From: Clostridium sp. MSJ-8
GTDB lineage: Bacteria; Bacillota; Clostridia; Clostridiales; Clostridiaceae
NCBI RefSeq assembly: GCF_018918325.1
Contig: NZ_JAHLQH010000012.1
Coordinates: 1-64,000 of the forward strand
DNA: 64,000 nt
Direction: 5' to 3'
Both the position numbers and the translations under genes were made by a program. How positions within the stretch are numbered: position 1 is the stretch's first letter; every line of letters starts with the position of its first letter. The notes under the pieces are model-generated. The model was not told where the DNA came from. It did not search any database and saw nothing but the letters and a program-made list of their open reading frames with translations. Positions 37,125 through 45,469 of this stretch are shown here, one piece after another.

Positions 37125-37405
37125 ACAATGTTATTTGTTTAATAAGTATTATGATTTTCAGTAATTAGTATCGATATTATATGTTTAAGTAAATAATAGA
37201 ATATAATTAAGCATTTACTAATGTAATAAAAAAGAGTAAAGATCTCTAAATGCTATAAATTCACTAAAGTTCGGACAGTATAGCATTTTTAATGAGGTCT
37301 TTACTTTTTTATTATAAGAAATACTAAATTCTATTATAGATAATTTACTTAAATCAATAATTTGATATTAATTAACTGAAAAAAATAAGTAATCACAAAA
37401 AATAA
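37125..37405 (+). repeat. Dispersed long inverted-repeat element, copy D
   Basis: It starts about 25 bases after the decarboxylase stop and fills most of the 412-base gap. The right arm is almost identical to copies A and C (GAAATACTAAATTCTATTAT, then TTGATATTAATTAACTGAAA), while the left arm has diverged. The rest of the gap, 37406-37511, shows only AT-rich leader sequence and GGAGAT before the next gene. Confidence 0.7.
37235..37305 (+). repeat. 71-bp core hairpin, copy D
   Basis: AGTAAAGATCTC pairs with GAGGTCTTTACT through one G-T wobble. AAATGCTATA pairs with TATAGCATTT. The loop holds TTCACTAAAGTTCGGACAG. Changes relative to copies A and C fall on both sides of the stem. Confidence 0.78.
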
Positions 37406-37511
37406 TTCGATAATTTGTATAAGCTGTATAAAAGTTTATTGTTATGATGACAAATAAATGTAAATATAGTAAAATTACTAATATGCAATATGACTTAGGA
37501 GATAAATATAA

Positions 37512-38072
37512 ATGAATATTCTAAAAAAATTTTCTGAGATTATGAAGTTAAATGTAAAAGCTTTTGGAAGTAAGGAGAATGAATCAATAAAAGATATAGA
37601 TAAATATCTTAGTGATTTTGAAAAAGATTTAAAGGCAATTAAAGCAGAAGGCAATGCTATAGAAGCAGAAATCAATAGAATTAAGAAAAATCTAGATGAG
37701 ATAGAGGAAGAAAATCAAAAGTATGATAAATATATTGATAAAGCTAGAGATAGTGGTAACGTTTCTGATGTAAATATATTTACTTCTAAAAAAGAAAAAT
37801 TAGAAAATGAATATATAAGATTGCAAGAAATATATAATATAAATAAAGATAAAATGGCAAAAATAATTCAGATGGAGAAGAAACTATCATTGGATATAGA
37901 GATATTACGTGGTAGAATTTCTAAGGTTGATTCAAGTGTAGATCCTAAGAGTATAAATGATGTACTAGAAAAAGCAAATAGACTTGTGCTTGAGACTGAG
38001 GCATTAGATGATCTTAATAATAGAATAGATAATGATTCGAGTTTTAACGAATTTATAAATAAAAATGATTAG
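37512..38072 (+). CDS. PspA/IM30-like coiled-coil protein
   Basis: A 186-residue, almost fully helical protein with charged heptads from about 25 to 150 and no membrane segment. It resembles shortened PspA (phage shock) proteins and lies 18 bases before an SPFH/zinc-ribbon protein, the same pairing as the YdjF-YdjI genes in Bacillus. A role in membrane stress is likely by context; sequence similarity to PspA is weak by eye. Confidence 0.65.
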   Translation: MNILKKFSEIMKLNVKAFGSKENESIKDIDKYLSDFEKDLKAIKAEGNAIEAEINRIKKNLDEIEEENQKYDKYIDKARDSGNVSDVNIFTSKKEKLENEYIRLQEIYNINKDKMAKIIQMEKKLSLDIEILRGRISKVDSSVDPKSINDVLEKANRLVLETEALDDLNNRIDNDSSFNEFINKND

Positions 38073-38090
38073 TGAAAAGGAAGGTATTTT

Positions 38091-39077
38091 ATGGGACTAT
38101 TTTCAAAACAATTTGCAAATGTAGTAGAATGGGAAGAATATAGAGAAGATCTTATGTTCTGGAAATGGAGTAATAGAGAAATAAAAAAAGGATCTAGATT
38201 AATAATTAGACCAGGACAAGATGCTATATTTATGTTTAATGGTAAAGTAGAAGGTATTTTTAAAGAGGATGGAGATTATGATATAGAATCACAGATCATA
38301 CCATTTTTATCTACTCTTAAAGGTTTTAAGTTTGGATTTAATAGTGGAATGAGAGCGGAAGTTTTATTTGTTAATACAAAGGAATTTACAGTTAAGTGGG
38401 GGACTAAACAAGCTATTAATATTCCACATCCACAACTTCCAGGTGGAATGCCAATAAGAGCACTTGGAACATTTAATTGTAGACTCTTGGATTATATGGC
38501 TTTTATAGACAAGATAGCAGGAATTAAACAGATATATTCTATAAATGATGTAAAAGAAAGAGTAACATCTATGCTAGATCAATTACTTATGAAGTGGATA
38601 ACAAGAGAAGGTAAGGATATGTTTAACTTACAAGCAAATTCTTTTGATATTTCTAGAGGTATATGTGAAGACTTGGATATGGAAATGAATAAAATAGGTA
38701 TACAAATAACTAACTTTAATATAGGTAGTTTTTCATATCCTGAAGAAGTTCAAGCTATGGTAAATAAAGTAGCATCTCAAAATATGGTTGGTGATGTGAG
38801 TAAATACCAAACAATTAGTATGACAGATGGAATGGCATCTGGAAAAGTAAATGGCGGTGGTGTTGCAGCAGATATGGCTAGTATTCAAATGGGAATGGCT
38901 ATGGCACAACAAATGGTAAATAATATGCAACAAACACAAAATCAAACTAATGTTTCAAATACACAAAATAATACACAAAGTAATACTCAAGGTGCTGGAC
39001 CTAAATTCTGCCCAGAATGTGGAACTAAGACTAATGGTGCAAAGTTTTGCCCAGAATGTGGTAAAAAACTAATTTAA
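38091..39077 (+). CDS. SPFH domain / zinc-ribbon protein, YdjI-like
   Basis: A 328-residue protein. Residues 1-240 form a virion-core/SPFH domain (KQFANVVEWEEYREDLMFWK at the start, then KKGSRLIIRPGQDAIFMFNG). A low-complexity Met/Gln/Asn linker follows (240-300), then a double zinc ribbon with FCPECGTKTNGAKFCPECG. YdjI of B. subtilis has this layout and sits with a PspA-type protein at the membrane. AAGGAAGG precedes the start. Confidence 0.85.
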   Translation: MGLFSKQFANVVEWEEYREDLMFWKWSNREIKKGSRLIIRPGQDAIFMFNGKVEGIFKEDGDYDIESQIIPFLSTLKGFKFGFNSGMRAEVLFVNTKEFTVKWGTKQAINIPHPQLPGGMPIRALGTFNCRLLDYMAFIDKIAGIKQIYSINDVKERVTSMLDQLLMKWITREGKDMFNLQANSFDISRGICEDLDMEMNKIGIQITNFNIGSFSYPEEVQAMVNKVASQNMVGDVSKYQTISMTDGMASGKVNGGGVAADMASIQMGMAMAQQMVNNMQQTQNQTNVSNTQNNTQSNTQGAGPKFCPECGTKTNGAKFCPECGKKLI

Positions 39078-39144
39078 AAAACATAAATAATTTCTTAAAT
39101 ATGAGGCATACTAGTAGTGTAATATTTAAGGAGGTTGATGTTTT

Positions 39145-39303
39145 ATGAATATTAACAAGAGTATAGGTTGTACAGTTAAAGAGTGCAAGTATAATGCAGA
39201 TAATCAAAATTATTGTACTTTAGAGAATATATTAGTAGGAACTCATGAAGCTAACCCTACTGTTCCAGAATGTACAGATTGCAAGTCATTTGTTAAGAAA
39301 TAA
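39145..39303 (+). CDS. DUF1540 small Cys-rich protein
   Basis: A 52-residue protein with IGCTVKECKYNADNQNYCTL and PECTDCKSF: five cysteines in the DUF1540 arrangement (CxxxxC, C, CxxC), probably zinc binding. AAGGAGG lies 9 bases before the ATG. Members occur widely in spore formers with no known function. A terminator-like hairpin follows directly. Confidence 0.88.
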   Translation: MNINKSIGCTVKECKYNADNQNYCTLENILVGTHEANPTVPECTDCKSFVKK

Positions 39304-39315
39304 CTATAAGTAAGT

Positions 39316-39344
39316 AAAGGTATCTAGAATTACTAGATACCTTT
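39316..39344 (+). terminator. Terminator-like hairpin after the DUF1540 gene
   Basis: AAAGGTATCTAG (39316-39327) pairs with CTAGATACCTTT (39333-39344) over a 5-base loop. The following tract is only moderately T-rich. Confidence 0.65.
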
Positions 39345-39515
39345 AGTTGTTATATAGAAAATAACAGTATTGTTAAAATTTTAATGTAGTGCTAGAATAT
39401 AGATGTTATGTTTTATAGTAATTTTGTTTTTTTAGCAAATTGCAGATATATTGAGAAATAAACAGTTTTATTAATGTAGATGATTTTTAAACTTTTTCAT
39501 TTACCTGTTTAACTA

Positions 39516-39544
39516 TTGTATAGTTTTTATAAATAAAATATAAT
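39516..39544 (+). promoter_or_regulatory. Predicted trkA promoter
   Basis: TTGTAT (39516-39521), 17 bases, TATAAT (39539-39544). It implies a leader of about 185 bases. The part of the gap before it (39345-39515) shows nothing I recognise. Confidence 0.5.
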
Positions 39545-39604
39545 GGGAATAGTTGCTTTTTTGATGTTTTAAAAAGTATGATAATTAAAGCAGAAAAATA
39601 AAAA

Positions 39605-39720
39605 TAGTGCCATGACAGAGGATATCAAATAAGTTTTAGAACCTGTCATAATGGTTAAACAAAAGTGTTTTATGCTTAAAATAATATAAATACACTTTTG
39701 CACTTTTCAATTTTAACTAA
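39605..39720 (+). promoter_or_regulatory. Structured leader upstream of trkA, unidentified
   Basis: CCATGACAG (39610-39618) can pair with CTGTCATAATGG (39643-39654). It is followed by AAAAGTGTTTTAT (39661-39673) pairing with ATAAATACACTTTT (39685-39698) and a T-rich tail. The second stem looks like an attenuator terminator. I do not recognise a known potassium or c-di-AMP riboswitch here. Confidence 0.45.
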
Positions 39721-39735
39721 AAGGGAGATATACTA

Positions 39736-41100
39736 ATGAATATAATTATAGTTGGAGTAGGAAAAGTAGGATGTACTATAGCAAAGTATCTTTCGTTAGA
39801 GGAGGATAATGTTACTGTTATAGATAAAAAGGCAGATGCCTTAAATCGTATCAATGATAAGCTAGATATAATGTGTATCAAGGGAAACTGCACAAGCTTA
39901 AAGGTTCTACAAGAAGCTGGTATAGAAGATGCTGATTTACTAATAGCAGTTACTGATAGTGACGAATTGAATATGCTTACTTCTCTAGCAGCAAAAAAGC
40001 TAGGTTGTAAGTATACAATAGCTAGAGTTAGAGACCCTGGATATGATGAGGATATAACATTATTAACAGAATCTATAGGAATAGATTTGGTTATAAATCC
40101 TGAAAAAGCTGCTGCAATTGAAATATCAAAATTAATAAAATATCCATCTATAGGTAGTGTTGATGATTTCGCCAATAGAAGAGTTAATTTGGTTGGAATA
40201 GATGTATCAAGAATAGATAGCTTAGTTGGTAAAAAAGTAAGTGAGATAGAGTCTATTAGAGGAAATCTTTTAATATGTGGTGTTGAAAGAGAAGATGAAT
40301 TTATCATACCTAATGGTGATACTATATTCTGTATGGAAGATAGAATATATGTTATAGGTGCCCATAGAGATATTGTTAATTTCTTCAAATCTTTGGGGAA
40401 ATATAAGAAAAAGATTAAAACAGCTATGATAATAGGCGGAGGTAAGATAAGTTATTATCTAGCCAAGATAATAAGTGATATAGGTGTTAATTGTAAGATA
40501 ATAGAGAGAAAATATGAAAAATGCCAAGAATTAACTGAATTATTACCTAATTCTGTAATAATAAGTGGAGATGGTATGGATGAAGATTTATTATTATCAG
40601 AGAACTTGTCGGCAGCCGATACATTTATTACATTAACAGATAGAGATGAAGATAATTTGATTGCATCTTTATTTGCATACAAGTTAAATGTACCTAATAT
40701 AATAACTAAAATAACTAGAGATAACTATACGGATATTGCGAAAACCATAGGAATTAATTCTACTATAAGCCCTAAAATAGTTACGGCAAATAAAATAATA
40801 AAATATGTAAGAAGTATAAAAGGTAGTAGAGAATCAGCAATAGAGAATATATATAGAATATGTAATAATAAAGCAGAAGCAATAGAATTTATAGCAGATA
40901 AGAATACTTATAATCTAGGTAAGTGTTTCAAGAATATTGATTTTATAGATGGTTGTATAGTAGCGATTATTGTTAGAGATAAAGAAGTAATAATTCCAAC
41001 TGGAGATACGTTTATAAAAGAACAAGATAGAGTGGTTGTTGTTAATAGTGGAGCTAAACCATTATATCTTAATGATATATTTCTTGAAAGAGAGGAATAG
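39736..41100 (+). CDS. trkA: Potassium uptake regulatory subunit TrkA
   Basis: A 454-residue cytosolic protein with two RCK units. The first Rossmann domain opens IIVGVGKVGCTIAKYLSLE, and the second near 232 reads AMIIGGGKISYYLAKI. Each is followed by a TrkA_C domain; the second ends DRVVVVNSGAKPLYL. It binds NAD(H) or ATP and gates the TrkH channel. AAGGGAG precedes the start. It is 2 bases before trkH. Confidence 0.94.
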   Translation: MNIIIVGVGKVGCTIAKYLSLEEDNVTVIDKKADALNRINDKLDIMCIKGNCTSLKVLQEAGIEDADLLIAVTDSDELNMLTSLAAKKLGCKYTIARVRDPGYDEDITLLTESIGIDLVINPEKAAAIEISKLIKYPSIGSVDDFANRRVNLVGIDVSRIDSLVGKKVSEIESIRGNLLICGVEREDEFIIPNGDTIFCMEDRIYVIGAHRDIVNFFKSLGKYKKKIKTAMIIGGGKISYYLAKIISDIGVNCKIIERKYEKCQELTELLPNSVIISGDGMDEDLLLSENLSAADTFITLTDRDEDNLIASLFAYKLNVPNIITKITRDNYTDIAKTIGINSTISPKIVTANKIIKYVRSIKGSRESAIENIYRICNNKAEAIEFIADKNTYNLGKCFKNIDFIDGCIVAIIVRDKEVIIPTGDTFIKEQDRVVVVNSGAKPLYLNDIFLEREE

Positions 41101-41102
41101 AA

Positions 41103-42554
41103 ATGAATTTTAAGGTTGTGTTAAAACTATTAGGGAATGTAATAAAATATGAACTAATTCTTATGTTCATACCTCTAATAATATCATTTATATATAGAGA
41201 TGGAGATACAATGAGTTTTGCACTTACTATAATAATGATAGCTCCAATTACCTACCTTCTATGTAGAATTGAACCAGGCAAGCCTGATTTTTATGCCAAG
41301 GAAGGCTTCCTAACAGTAGGGTTATCATGGATATTTATATCAATAGTAGGAGCTATACCATTTGTATTAAGTGGAGTAATTCCTGATTTTATAGATGCTT
41401 TCTTTGAAACTGTATCAGGTTTTACAACTACAGGTGCTACAATCATGACCTTTGTAGAAGGACTTCCTAGAGGGATAATGTTTTGGAGAAGTTTTACTCA
41501 CTGGATAGGGGGAATGGGAGTACTTATATTCGTGCTATCATTAATACCTAATCTTGGTTCTAACAATACAATTCATTTATTAAGAGCTGAGAGTCCTGGG
41601 CCATCACCAGGTAAAATTGTTCCAAAGATAAAAGATACAGCAAAAATTCTATATCTTATATATCTTGTTTTGACTATTATAGAAGCAATTGTCCTAATGT
41701 TTTTAGGAATGTCACCTTATGATGCGTTTTTACATGCTTTAGGCACAGCTGGTACTGGTGGTTTTTCTAATATGAATAATAGTATAGCAGGGTTTAATAG
41801 TCCAGCCATTGAATGGGTTATAGCTATATTTATGATTATATTTGGTGTTAATTTTACGTTATATTTTCAACTTATAAAGGGTAACCTAAAGTCTGTATTA
41901 AAATCAGAAGAGCTTAAAGCTTATCTTTTGATTATTCTTGCTTCAGTTATATTTATAAGTATAAATATATTGAATTTAAATCATGGCAATATCTCAAAAT
42001 CAGTAAGAGATGCAACTTTCCAAGTTAGTTCTATAATTAGTACAACGGGATATGCAACTGTTGATTATAATATATGGCCTACATTTAGCAAGATGATTTT
42101 ATTTTTGATTATGATAGCTGGTGGAATGGCAGGATCAACAGCTGGAGGAATAAAGACTATAAGAATAGTTATAGTTTTAAAAGCCATAAAGAGAGAAATA
42201 GATAAGATATTACATCCAAGAAGAGTTAAGAGTGTTAAGATAGAAGGAAAAGTTGCAGAAGAAGATACTATATCTGGAGTGTTTTTATTTTTAGGTGCAT
42301 ATGCAGTAATAGCGCTTATAGGTATGTTTATAGTTGCACTTGATGGTTTTGACTTTACAACTACATTGAGTTCTGTTGTTACTGCAATTAGTAATGTTGG
42401 ACCAGGCTTTGAAATAGTAGGACCAGCAGGGAACTTTTCAGCCTTTTCCCATTTGAGTAAATGTGTATTATCTTTTTGTATGTTAGCTGGAAGGTTGGAA
42501 ATATATCCTATGCTTATATTATGTAGTCCATCATTGTGGAGAAAAAAATATTAA
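41103..42554 (+). CDS. trkH: Potassium uptake channel subunit TrkH
   Basis: A 483-residue membrane protein with four pore repeats. Selectivity-filter regions are visible as VSGFTTTGATIM (near 105), LGTAGTGGFSNMN (near 212), SIISTTGYATVDYN (near 308) and SNVGPGFEIVGPAG (near 432). MAGSTAGGIKTIRIV is the conserved loop after the third repeat. It forms the K+ uptake complex with TrkA encoded just upstream. Confidence 0.94.
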   Translation: MNFKVVLKLLGNVIKYELILMFIPLIISFIYRDGDTMSFALTIIMIAPITYLLCRIEPGKPDFYAKEGFLTVGLSWIFISIVGAIPFVLSGVIPDFIDAFFETVSGFTTTGATIMTFVEGLPRGIMFWRSFTHWIGGMGVLIFVLSLIPNLGSNNTIHLLRAESPGPSPGKIVPKIKDTAKILYLIYLVLTIIEAIVLMFLGMSPYDAFLHALGTAGTGGFSNMNNSIAGFNSPAIEWVIAIFMIIFGVNFTLYFQLIKGNLKSVLKSEELKAYLLIILASVIFISINILNLNHGNISKSVRDATFQVSSIISTTGYATVDYNIWPTFSKMILFLIMIAGGMAGSTAGGIKTIRIVIVLKAIKREIDKILHPRRVKSVKIEGKVAEEDTISGVFLFLGAYAVIALIGMFIVALDGFDFTTTLSSVVTAISNVGPGFEIVGPAGNFSAFSHLSKCVLSFCMLAGRLEIYPMLILCSPSLWRKKY

Positions 42555-42705
42555 TATAGAAATATAATAGCATTAGTTTTAATAACCTATTGTTCTGTAT
42601 TATTTAGTTCAATTTCATTATAAAATTAGTCGAAAAATATTTTAAGTAAAAAAGTTAATAATGTATAATTATTAGTAGAAAGTTATATTGAGAGGAGTGC
42701 TAAAG

Positions 42706-43602
42706 ATGACTAAAGGATTATTAGATCCAAAAGTAGATTTTGTTTTTAAAAATATATTTGGTTCACCAAAGCATCCAAGAATTTTAATATCATTTTTAAA
42801 TGCAACACTTAAACCAACTAATAAAATTACATCAGTTGAAATAAAGGGAACAGATTTAGAAAAACAATTTATAGGAGATAAATATTCAAGACTGGATATA
42901 AGAGCAACTACTAATAATGATGAAATTATAAATATAGAAATTCAACTTAGAAATGAATATAATATGATTCAAAGAAGTCTTTATTATCTTAGTAAAATGT
43001 ATGAAGAACAACTTGGAGAAAGTGAAGAGTATTCGAAATTAACAAGAACAGTTTGTATTAACATTTTAAATTTTAAATATCTAAAAACTGATAAGTTTCA
43101 TACAGGATATCGATTTAAGGAAATATATGATAATACAGAGCTTACCAATATAATGGAGATTCATTTTATTGAAGTTCCAAAGCTTTCAGAAAATAGTGAT
43201 GAAAAAGATTTATTAATAGCTTGGACAGAATTTTTAAAGAATCCTGAAAGTGAAACGGTAAGAAAACTTGAAATGAGCATTGAAGAGATAAGAGAAGCTA
43301 AAGATGAACTTATAAGAATAAGCAATAACAAAGAACAACGTGAAATATATGAAATGAGAGCTAAGATATTAAAGGATAAAGTTAGTGCATTAAATGAAGC
43401 AGAAAGAAAAGGTATTGAAAAGGGATTACAACAAGGGCTACAACAAGGGCTACAACAAGGAATAGAGCAAGGTATGCAGCAAGGAATTATTAAAATGGCA
43501 AAAAGTTTATTAGATATACTTGATGATAAAACTATTTCAGTAAAAACAGGATTAGACATTGAAGTTGTTAAGAGTTTAAGAGAAGAAGAAATAAATAAAT
43601 AG
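42706..43602 (+). CDS. Rpn family nuclease / putative transposase (PD-(D/E)XK)
   Basis: A 298-residue protein beginning LLDPKVDFVFKNIFG, the hallmark of the Rpn/PF12784 family. The catalytic core has SRLDIRATTNND then INIEIQLRNEYN (E-x-Q). Near residue 240 comes a run of LQQG/IEQG repeats (about 43430-43490) that varies in copy number in this family. Rpn proteins nick DNA and promote recombination. GAGAGGAGTG precedes the ATG at 42706; a longer TTG start lies before it. It stands alone between trkH and the trp leader. Confidence 0.85.
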   Translation: MTKGLLDPKVDFVFKNIFGSPKHPRILISFLNATLKPTNKITSVEIKGTDLEKQFIGDKYSRLDIRATTNNDEIINIEIQLRNEYNMIQRSLYYLSKMYEEQLGESEEYSKLTRTVCINILNFKYLKTDKFHTGYRFKEIYDNTELTNIMEIHFIEVPKLSENSDEKDLLIAWTEFLKNPESETVRKLEMSIEEIREAKDELIRISNNKEQREIYEMRAKILKDKVSALNEAERKGIEKGLQQGLQQGLQQGIEQGMQQGIIKMAKSLLDILDDKTISVKTGLDIEVVKSLREEEINK

Positions 43603-43624
43603 ATATTTAATAAAAAAATACATA

Positions 43625-43654
43625 TTGACATATATTATGTATATATGTTAATAT
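43625..43654 (+). promoter_or_regulatory. trp operon promoter
   Basis: TTGACA (43625-43630) and TGTTAATAT (43646-43654, an extended -10) with 18 bases between the boxes. The T-box leader follows. Confidence 0.6.
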
Positions 43655-43671
43655 GTATTCATAAATTAAAA

Positions 43672-43999
43672 GTCGATGAAGAGAGATAGTAGATAGTGAA
43701 GTTTAATTCCAGAGAGCTCGGGTTGGTGCGAAACGAGTATTGTAGTCATTATTGAATGGGTCTCAGAGATGGTATCTTGAATTATAGTAGGGGTACACGG
43801 AGTTCCACCGTTATAAGGATAGGGTATTATATTGTACCTGATAGAGATATGTATTTAGGTGGCATAACGAATTTTATATTTCGTCCTTTATTAGGATGGA
43901 ATTTTTTTGTTTATATATGTTTTGCTATACATTTTTACATGAAGATGGGTGGCACCACAAGTCACTTTGTCCCATTATGTGGGCAAAGTGACTTTTTTT
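43672..43999 (+). promoter_or_regulatory. Tryptophan T-box with one specifier domain and two antiterminator/terminator modules
   Basis: Stem I runs from about 43672 to 43770 with GAA-TGG-G-TCTC; TGG (43757-43759) is the Trp specifier. Module 1: AGG-TGGCATA-ACGAA (43857-43871) pairs with TTCGTCCT, competing with terminator TTTCGTCCT/AGGATGGAA and a T run (43879-43908). Module 2: GGG-TGGCACC-ACAA (43947-43960) pairs with TTGTCCC, competing with AGTCACTTTGTCCCA/TGGGCAAAGTGACT and a T run (43960-43999). Both bulges carry TGGC, fitting a tRNA-Trp end GCCA. There is no room for a second stem I. Confidence 0.85.
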
Positions 44000-44077
44000 C
44001 GTTTGATAAAAAGTTTATAAATATAATTCTTCATGAGAACTACATGAAATTAAGAAAGATATATGGAGGGATGAAAA

Positions 44078-45469
44078 ATGACAAATATAACTAAAGAGCA
44101 ATTTAAAGAATATAAACAAACTGATAGAGCATTTTCACTTATGAGTTCTTATAGAGGTGATGAGATAACACCAATAACACTTTTTAGTAGTTTTAAAGGC
44201 AAAAGACCATTTATATTAGAAGGTGGAAGTAAGGAAAATAGATTTGGAAGATATTCTTTTATGGGAGAAGATCCTTATAAAGAGATAATGGGTGATACTC
44301 TAGAAGAAGTAAAGAAAGTAAAAGAAGAAGTATGTAAAAAGTTTGTTTATGAATCTAATAAATTTCCATTTAAAGGTGGAGCAATAGGATATATGGGATA
44401 TGATACAGCTTCATTCTATGAGAAAAAATTAAATTTTAATAATAGTGATGATATAAAAGCTCCAATTGTTAGATTCAATTTTTATAAAAGATATATTTGT
44501 TATGATCATTTCACTCACAAGGTATTTGTAGTAGATAATATAGATAATTCAGATAATAGAGAATATGATGAGATACTAAAGGAACAAAAAGAATATTTAA
44601 AATCATTACTAAATATCAATATTAGTTCTATGGAAATTATTAAAGGAGAAGAAATAAATTTTAAATTTGCAACTAGTAAAGAAAAGTTTTTAGATAATGT
44701 AAAGAAAGCTAAAGAATATATAAAAGCTGGAGATATATTTCAAGTTGTATTATCACAAAGAATGTATTGTGAAACTGAACTTACACCGTTTGAGATATAT
44801 AGAAGACTTAGAGCAGAGAATCCATCACCATATATGTATTTTATAGATTATGATGAATATCAAGTAGTAGGTTCATCACCAGAGAGTTTAGTTTCAGTAA
44901 AAGCAGGAGAAGTAACAACTAATCCTATAGCTGGTACAAGAAAAAGAGGTAAAACAGAAGAAGAAGATAGAAATCTTGAAGTAGAACTACTAGCTGATGA
45001 GAAGGAAAAAGCAGAACATGTTATGTTGGTTGACCTAGGAAGAAATGATATAGGAAAAGTAAGTGAAATAGGAACAGTTGAAGTTAAAGATTTCATGAAG
45101 ATTGAAAGATTTTCACATGTTATGCATATTACAAGTCATGTAGTTGGTAAGCTTGCTAGTGATAAAGATGCATTTGATGCATTAGAATCATGCTTGCCAG
45201 CAGGTACAGTATCAGGTGCTCCTAAGATAAGAGCTATGGAGATAATAGAGGAATTAGAAGAAGTAAAGAGAGGCATTTATTCAGGAACAGTTGGTTATTT
45301 CTCAAATGGTGGAGACATGGATATGTGTATAGCAATTAGAACATTTGTTATAAAAGGTAAAACAGCATATCTACAAGCTGGTGCAGGAATAGTTTATGAT
45401 TCAGTTCCTGAGAAAGAATTTGAAGAAGTTCAGAACAAATTATTAGCTCTAAAGGAGGCTTTAAGATGA
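44078..45469 (+). CDS. trpE: Anthranilate synthase component I
   Basis: A 463-residue chorismate-utilising enzyme producing anthranilate with TrpG. GDIFQVVLSQRM (near 217), PSPYMYFIDYDEYQVVGSSPE, PIAGTRKRGKTEEED and FDALESCLPAGTVSGAPKIRAMEIIEELE are the catalytic blocks. In the N-terminal feedback region the usual LLES is replaced by ILEGG, before RFGRYSFMG. GGAGGG lies 7 bases before the start. It is the first gene of the operon and overlaps trpG by 4 bases. Confidence 0.95.
   Translation: MTNITKEQFKEYKQTDRAFSLMSSYRGDEITPITLFSSFKGKRPFILEGGSKENRFGRYSFMGEDPYKEIMGDTLEEVKKVKEEVCKKFVYESNKFPFKGGAIGYMGYDTASFYEKKLNFNNSDDIKAPIVRFNFYKRYICYDHFTHKVFVVDNIDNSDNREYDEILKEQKEYLKSLLNINISSMEIIKGEEINFKFATSKEKFLDNVKKAKEYIKAGDIFQVVLSQRMYCETELTPFEIYRRLRAENPSPYMYFIDYDEYQVVGSSPESLVSVKAGEVTTNPIAGTRKRGKTEEEDRNLEVELLADEKEKAEHVMLVDLGRNDIGKVSEIGTVEVKDFMKIERFSHVMHITSHVVGKLASDKDAFDALESCLPAGTVSGAPKIRAMEIIEELEEVKRGIYSGTVGYFSNGGDMDMCIAIRTFVIKGKTAYLQAGAGIVYDSVPEKEFEEVQNKLLALKEALR

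Noticed and set aside
39545-39735. c-di-AMP (ydaO) riboswitch upstream of trkA
   Set aside because: The stems seen do not carry the conserved ydaO motifs I know, so I list it only as an unidentified leader.
39717-40388. A 223-codon frame on the minus strand opposite trkA
   Set aside because: It is antisense to an intact trkA with clear motifs, and its Ser/Ile/Leu-rich product is typical of a shadow frame.
43430-43490. Short direct repeats that could suggest a CRISPR or minisatellite
   Set aside because: Units are 12 bases, contiguous and in frame with the Rpn protein, with no spacers.
43161-43631. A 156-codon Cys/Ser-rich minus-strand frame
   Set aside because: It is the complement of the Rpn gene; the Cys-rich repeats are the reverse reading of the LQQG repeat units.
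43756-44094. A 112-codon open frame within the trp leader
   Set aside because: It runs through the T-box specifier, both antiterminators and both terminators, and overlaps the trpE start. It has no domain and is explained by the RNA elements.
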